Made by a program: the position numbers and the translations under genes. Shown piece by piece: positions 4,962 through 8,457 of a stretch of DNA of 8,457 nucleotides; within the stretch, counting starts at the first letter, position 1; each line of letters opens with the position of its first letter. This DNA is from Gemmatimonadota bacterium (GTDB lineage Bacteria > Latescibacterota > UBA2968 > UBA8231), in the NCBI GenBank assembly GCA_026706165.1, contig JAPOZF010000701.1, forward strand, positions 1 through 8,457. The letters are read 5' to 3'. Below the pieces are notes generated by a model. That model was not told the DNA's origin. It saw only the letters and a list, made by a program, of their open reading frames with translations, and did not search any database.

Positions 4962-7315
4962 GTCTTCACGGCCACTCCGTCTTTTTCGGGGAGAGCAGCT
5001 TCCAGTGCACGCAGCAGGGGGCTGTCCTGAGGCCCTCCTCCCACCGCCTCGACCTCGCTCGCGCAGAGATAAATCCCGTCCAGGCAGCGCCTGCAGAGTC
5101 CCCTGACGAGGCGTTGCAGCAGCTGGTTGCGGCGCCCGCGGTCCTCGGCCTCGGTCCAGCGAGCACCGCGCGTCCATGACCGGGAGAGCACGTGCGGGTT
5201 GGTAAGGGGCTGGTGGGGGGGCTCCCACCAGAAGATCGACCCGACGTCGAGCCAGAACTGGTACCGGGACACCTGCTCGTGCAGCAGGTAGGTGTACACC
5301 GGGGCCACCAGCATGACCTTCCCGGAGGAAACGATCTCCTCCACCCCGGTCTGGTACTCGGCCGAAACGATCCCTTCGGACAGCATGTCGAGGTAGCGCC
5401 TGCCCTCCGGTCTGTCGTCAAGCCCCATCGAGGGGACGGCCTGCCGGAACCAGGTGGCGGAGTTGATGAGACGGGCGTGCAGGGCCCCCTCCTCTGCCTT
5501 CATCGAGTCCCTCGCCAGCACTTCACCGAACAGCTTGCGGAAGAAGTGGTCGATGCTGCCCGAGTCCGGATCGCCGTTGGCCAGCAGCCAGCGCCGCACC
5601 CTCTCCCAGTGCTCGATCCGGTTCTCTCCGATACGGCGGACGATCTCCTCGGCAAGGCCCTCGGCCGACCGCAGCCTGCCGGCGGCCTGGTCGAAGAAAT
5701 GGCGCGCCGCAAGGGCCGCCCGGACCGGGTCCAGACCGGTAACCATGGCCATGGCCTCGGCCACGTCGTACGGGTGGGGACGGCACTCCCATTCCGGATG
5801 GGCAAGGGCGGCCAGGGTCAGACACGCGCGCACTTCAGGCTCCTCGCGCAGACTCCCGTAACGGCGCACGACGACGAACGGAATGCCCCTCTCTGCGAGG
5901 GCCTCGGACATCAGGAAGCGCAGCACTCCGTCGGCGTGGGGCGCAATCGCGGCGATGTCGCCGGGGTTCACCCCCGACTTTACGAGACCGGAAATGCCCT
6001 CCACCACTTCCTCGATCATCCGGGAACGGTAGTGGGTGAAAATCCGTCCGGCGACAGCCTCTCCTGCTTCCGGGGTGGAGAAGCGGGACTCCGCACCGAG
6101 CTCGGCGCAGACCGCCTCCCCCAGCTGGAGAATCGCGTCCGGCCGTGGCTGCGGTGGAGGCCCCATGCACAGGCCGGCGCTGGAGGCCAGCCTGCGCGCG
6201 CCACCCGGGTCGACCCCCATGAATACCCTGTACCCCCCCTCGTCATCGCACAGCAGGAGGGAGGAATCACAGTTGGCGAGAAGCCCCTCGATCAGGTCCT
6301 GTGCCACCGGCACCGTCTCTTCGAGCTGGTCGACCGCCAAGTGGCGGTAGCGGCCCAGCGGCTCTGTGTGGGGGCCGAGCCCGGAGCGGACGAAAAAGCG
6401 GTCGAACAACTCCACGGCCAGGGAAAAATCGACGAGTCCGTGCTCGAGGCAGTGGCCACGGAAGCGGTCGATGCACTCCTGGGCCTGCTGGAAATAAACT
6501 TGATGGCCAGCCTCCCCTGCCCACGCTTCCTGCAGTCGCTCCCCCACTTCTTCCATGGGATAGCCGTTTACCGCGGCCTTGTTGAGATTGTCGAGAAGTT
6601 GCGACAGAATCCTTTGGCGCCGCACCGGAAGCCCCTCGAAATACCCCCGGTCGAGCAACGGCCCGATCAGCTGGGACATCAGGTACTGGGCCGTCTCGAA
6701 GGTGAGCATCACCGGGAGCCGCGCCCCGGCCTCCCTGGAGAATCCAGCCGCTGGAGCCAGCTTCGGCCAGAACAGGCCGACGGTGCGGTTGGCCAGCCCC
6801 GAGTAGGTCTGAATCTCCACCGCCCCCCCGGGACCGGCGAGCAGCCCCAGTCGGTTCAGCTCGCGAAGGCAGCTCCGCCGGCGGCCGCGGTTGCCAACCA
6901 GCACCAGGACCGAGTACGGGGAGACCCCGCTTTCGATCAGGTGCCTGACCCGGGCGCAGACGACCGCGGCTGTACGCCCCCCGAACGGGGCCGTGACTGC
7001 CGCGGTGAAATTGCCTTCGACCGGGCCGCCTGTGGCGCGCTTGAAGTCCTGCGGAAGAAAGCACCGAATCGGCGTTTCCCGCGCATCCTCCTGCGGGGCG
7101 ACCAGCGCTTCCGGCAGCAGGCCTGGCCCGCTGGAGGATTCCGGGGTTTTCCGGGAATCTCCGTCCGCAACCCGAAGCCCGTTATCGCTTTTCGGCCTGC
7201 CCTTCATTCCTGGTGTCAGATTTCCTGCGATGCCTGCGTCTGGACTCGGGTTTTCAGGAACCTCGTGCGGGAACCAGGCCTCCAAGGCAGCCTTCGTATA
7301 CCGCTCGCGGCGCAC
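4949..7315 (-). CDS. Inactivated UvrD-like helicase, AddB/RecC-like subunit
   Basis: A 788 aa protein (GTG start) that keeps the linear order of an SF1 helicase but has lost key catalytic residues. The Walker A position reads TAPFGGRT (108-115), with Arg114 in place of Lys. The Ib-like block is IQTYSGLANRTV (168-179). The motif II position reads LAVDQLEETVP (326-336), with Asp329-Gln330 replacing Asp-Glu. The motif III position reads CDDEGGYRVFMGVDP (356-370), lacking the conserved Gln. The motif VI position, RRNQLLQRLVRGLCRRCLDGIYL (728-750), lacks TRAR. This is the pattern of AddB and RecC, dead helicases that bind DNA and, in model enzymes, recognise Chi. It has no C-terminal nuclease domain. 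It is the first gene of the trio and overlaps the active helicase by 4 bases. The start is uncertain: residues 1 to about 80 are linker-like and the GTG at 7315 has no clear RBS; an ATG at 7207 (residue 37) is an alternative. AddB/RecC-like function is inferred; sequence identity to either must be low. Confidence 0.75.
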   Translation of the reverse strand: MRRERYTKAALEAWFPHEVPENPSPDAGIAGNLTPGMKGRPKSDNGLRVADGDSRKTPESSSGPGLLPEALVAPQEDARETPIRCFLPQDFKRATGGPVEGNFTAAVTAPFGGRTAAVVCARVRHLIESGVSPYSVLVLVGNRGRRRSCLRELNRLGLLAGPGGAVEIQTYSGLANRTVGLFWPKLAPAAGFSREAGARLPVMLTFETAQYLMSQLIGPLLDRGYFEGLPVRRQRILSQLLDNLNKAAVNGYPMEEVGERLQEAWAGEAGHQVYFQQAQECIDRFRGHCLEHGLVDFSLAVELFDRFFVRSGLGPHTEPLGRYRHLAVDQLEETVPVAQDLIEGLLANCDSSLLLCDDEGGYRVFMGVDPGGARRLASSAGLCMGPPPQPRPDAILQLGEAVCAELGAESRFSTPEAGEAVAGRIFTHYRSRMIEEVVEGISGLVKSGVNPGDIAAIAPHADGVLRFLMSEALAERGIPFVVVRRYGSLREEPEVRACLTLAALAHPEWECRPHPYDVAEAMAMVTGLDPVRAALAARHFFDQAAGRLRSAEGLAEEIVRRIGENRIEHWERVRRWLLANGDPDSGSIDHFFRKLFGEVLARDSMKAEEGALHARLINSATWFRQAVPSMGLDDRPEGRRYLDMLSEGIVSAEYQTGVEEIVSSGKVMLVAPVYTYLLHEQVSRYQFWLDVGSIFWWEPPHQPLTNPHVLSRSWTRGARWTEAEDRGRRNQLLQRLVRGLCRRCLDGIYLCASEVEAVGGGPQDSPLLRALEAALPEKDGVAVKTGEE

Positions 7316-7413
7316 CCCCGGGGCATCTGGCCTTCCCGAGCCCAGGCAGCGGGGATCGGGCTTGCCGGAAGCCGAAGGGCGCCCCGGGCCCGGTCCGCGG
7401 CGAGGATGGTTGG
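7316..7413 (-). other. Short GC-rich intergenic gap
   Basis: These 98 bases separate the aminotransferase stop from the first candidate start of the recombination operon. They hold two adjacent perfect palindromes, GGGCGCCC (7377-7384) and CCGGGCCCGG (7384-7393). No T-tract follows on the minus strand, so this is not a convincing intrinsic terminator. I see no clear sigma-70 promoter. The frame of the downstream gene is open through the gap but has no start codon there. Confidence 0.4.
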
Positions 7414-8457
7414 CTACTGCAACCCGTCGGCGTTCTCGGCCACCTTGCGGAAGGCGTCTGCGTACTGGTCGATGACCCGGGGCTCGTAGCGCTTGAACCA
7501 GGGAATCGAATAGCAGCGCCCCTCGATCGATTCCGTAATCGGCAGGCTGCCGGCCGGTTGCCTGAGGTCCCGGTCACTGTGGGCGATCCGCGTCGGCTTC
7601 CCGTGACCGTAGATGTCGGCTTCGTTAAGCACCGGGTGGAGATGCATCGCCGGCACCCCCGCCCCGGGCCGGACCTGAAAGCCCCCGGCAGAGATCTCGG
7701 CGTTCACGGCTTCGCAGAAGCGGAGAAGCGGCAGCCCCTTCAGTTCATCCGCCCGGTACAGTCCCCGGGCCGAGTAAAAGCCACCCATGACGCTGCCGCT
7801 GTCCCGCGGGGGCAAATGCGGACGCAGCCCCCGAACCCCCTCCAGCCGGTCCCAGAAGTGGTACATCGCCTTGCGTATCTCCTCCAGCCGGCCGCGGTAT
7901 CGGCGCAGCTGAACGCGTCCGACCGCGGACGAGAGCTGGTGAATCCGGTGCTTGCAGCCGCCAAGGGGATACCCGGCGAACCGGGCAAGCCCGGGATCGG
8001 AAAGGGTGCGCGAACGCGCGTAATGGCCGAAGGCCAGGGCGCGGTTGAAGATCTTCTCCTGAGCGGTGACCAGGAATCCTCCCTCGCCGGAAACCAGGGA
8101 CTTCCCGGACATGATCGACATCGCCCCGACGTCGCCGATTGTTCCGAGCAGCCTGCCCTTGTACTCCCCCCCCTGGGCGTGCGACACGTCCTCGATGACC
8201 TTGAGCCCGTGCTTTGCGGCGAGCCCCATGATCGCATCCATTTCGCTGGGGTAGCTGCTGAGGTGAACAGCGACGATTGCCCGCGTGCGCGGGGTGATCC
8301 GGTGTTCGATGTCGGCAGGATCGATGGTCAGGGTCTGAGGATCGACCTCGGCGAAGACGACGGTTGCTCCAAGTGAAAAGACCTGCAGCACCGATCCCCA
8401 GTAGGATGTGAGGCCCAAGAGTCTCGATCTGCCGAGACGGGCACTCGCGTACCAGCG
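7414..8457 (-). CDS. DegT/DnrJ/EryC1/StrS-family PLP aminotransferase, 5' end missing
   Basis: The 347 visible codons run off the right edge of the window; compared with the usual 370-400 aa, roughly 50 N-terminal residues are missing. Enzymes of this family transfer an amino group, usually from glutamate or glutamine, to a keto-sugar nucleotide or keto-cyclitol. Visible signatures, numbered from the window edge: SYWGSVLQVFSLGATVVFAEVDP (18-40), which aligns with the PSYTW...LGA-PVFVDVDP block; RTRAIVAVHLSSYP (57-70); IEDVSHAQGGEYKG (88-101), with Asp90 for the PLP ring nitrogen and His93; and MSGKSLVSGEGGFLVT (116-131), with Lys119 as the probable Schiff-base lysine. The tail ESIEGRCYSIPWFKRYEP is the family C-terminal block. 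A TTG at 8418 lies inside the conserved fold and is not the start. Substrate cannot be told; surface-polysaccharide or secondary-metabolite sugar biosynthesis is the usual context. Confidence 0.88.
   Translation of the reverse strand, partial: RWYASARLGRSRLLGLTSYWGSVLQVFSLGATVVFAEVDPQTLTIDPADIEHRITPRTRAIVAVHLSSYPSEMDAIMGLAAKHGLKVIEDVSHAQGGEYKGRLLGTIGDVGAMSIMSGKSLVSGEGGFLVTAQEKIFNRALAFGHYARSRTLSDPGLARFAGYPLGGCKHRIHQLSSAVGRVQLRRYRGRLEEIRKAMYHFWDRLEGVRGLRPHLPPRDSGSVMGGFYSARGLYRADELKGLPLLRFCEAVNAEISAGGFQVRPGAGVPAMHLHPVLNEADIYGHGKPTRIAHSDRDLRQPAGSLPITESIEGRCYSIPWFKRYEPRVIDQYADAFRKVAENADGLQ

Noticed and set aside
3573..5030. A 485-codon + strand frame opposite the active helicase
   Set aside because: Antisense shadow: no family motif, no RBS case, and the minus strand encodes a full set of SF1 motifs here.
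4953..5228. N-terminal extension of the active helicase up to 5228
   Set aside because: It would add 92 Arg/Pro/Gly-rich residues that lie in another frame of the preceding gene. The ATG at 4952 sits just before the Q-motif and has both a purine-rich RBS and a stop overlap.
7377..7393. Palindromes GGGCGCCC and CCGGGCCCGG as a terminator or operator
   Set aside because: No loop and no T-tract, and self-complementary GC blocks are common by chance in DNA this GC-rich. Only noted inside the intergenic entry.
5192..7489. A 765-codon open frame on the + strand opposite the inactivated helicase
   Set aside because: It is rich in His, Pro, Gly and Arg with no recognisable motif, and mirrors a minus-strand gene that has clear helicase motifs. 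Long antisense frames are expected at this GC content.
7414..8418. The TTG at 8418 as the aminotransferase start
   Set aside because: The frame stays open to the window edge, and a start there would remove part of the conserved N-terminal fold. The gene is simply cut by the window.

Overview
This window comes from a GC-rich bacterial chromosome with tightly packed genes, short or negative intergenic distances, and mixed ATG/GTG starts. Nothing in it fixes the phylum. I see no rRNA, tRNA, CRISPR array, insertion sequence, phage gene or tandem repeat, and no gene-free stretch over 300 bases.

The left part (1-1807, + strand) holds two radical-SAM tRNA methylthiotransferases. The first is the C-terminal end of an MtaB-type enzyme, cut by the window edge. 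The second is a complete MiaB. They overlap by 4 bases (ATGA) and look translationally coupled. Both families add a methylthio group to A37 next to the anticodon, on different precursor bases (t6A and i6A).

The centre and right (1816-7315, - strand) is the most interesting part: a three-gene operon, read from right to left. It encodes (i) a UvrD/RecB-fold protein of up to 788 aa whose ATPase motifs are degraded, (ii) a 755 aa UvrD-type helicase with all motifs intact and no nuclease domain, and (iii) a 290 aa stand-alone RecB-family PD-(D/E)XK nuclease with a four-cysteine Fe-S signature. Each junction is a 4-base stop/start overlap (4949-4952 ATGA, 2685-2688 GTGA). Together the three genes hold the parts of an AddAB/RecBCD-type double-strand-break resection enzyme, divided into separate polypeptides: dead scanning helicase, motor, nuclease. 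This functional reading is an inference from motifs and gene order.

The far right (7414-8457, - strand) is a DegT/DnrJ/EryC1/StrS-family PLP-dependent sugar aminotransferase whose N-terminus lies beyond the window. It is upstream of the recombination trio on the same strand, separated by about 98 bases, and no functional link is evident. The miaB and nuclease genes converge with only 8 bases between their stop codons.
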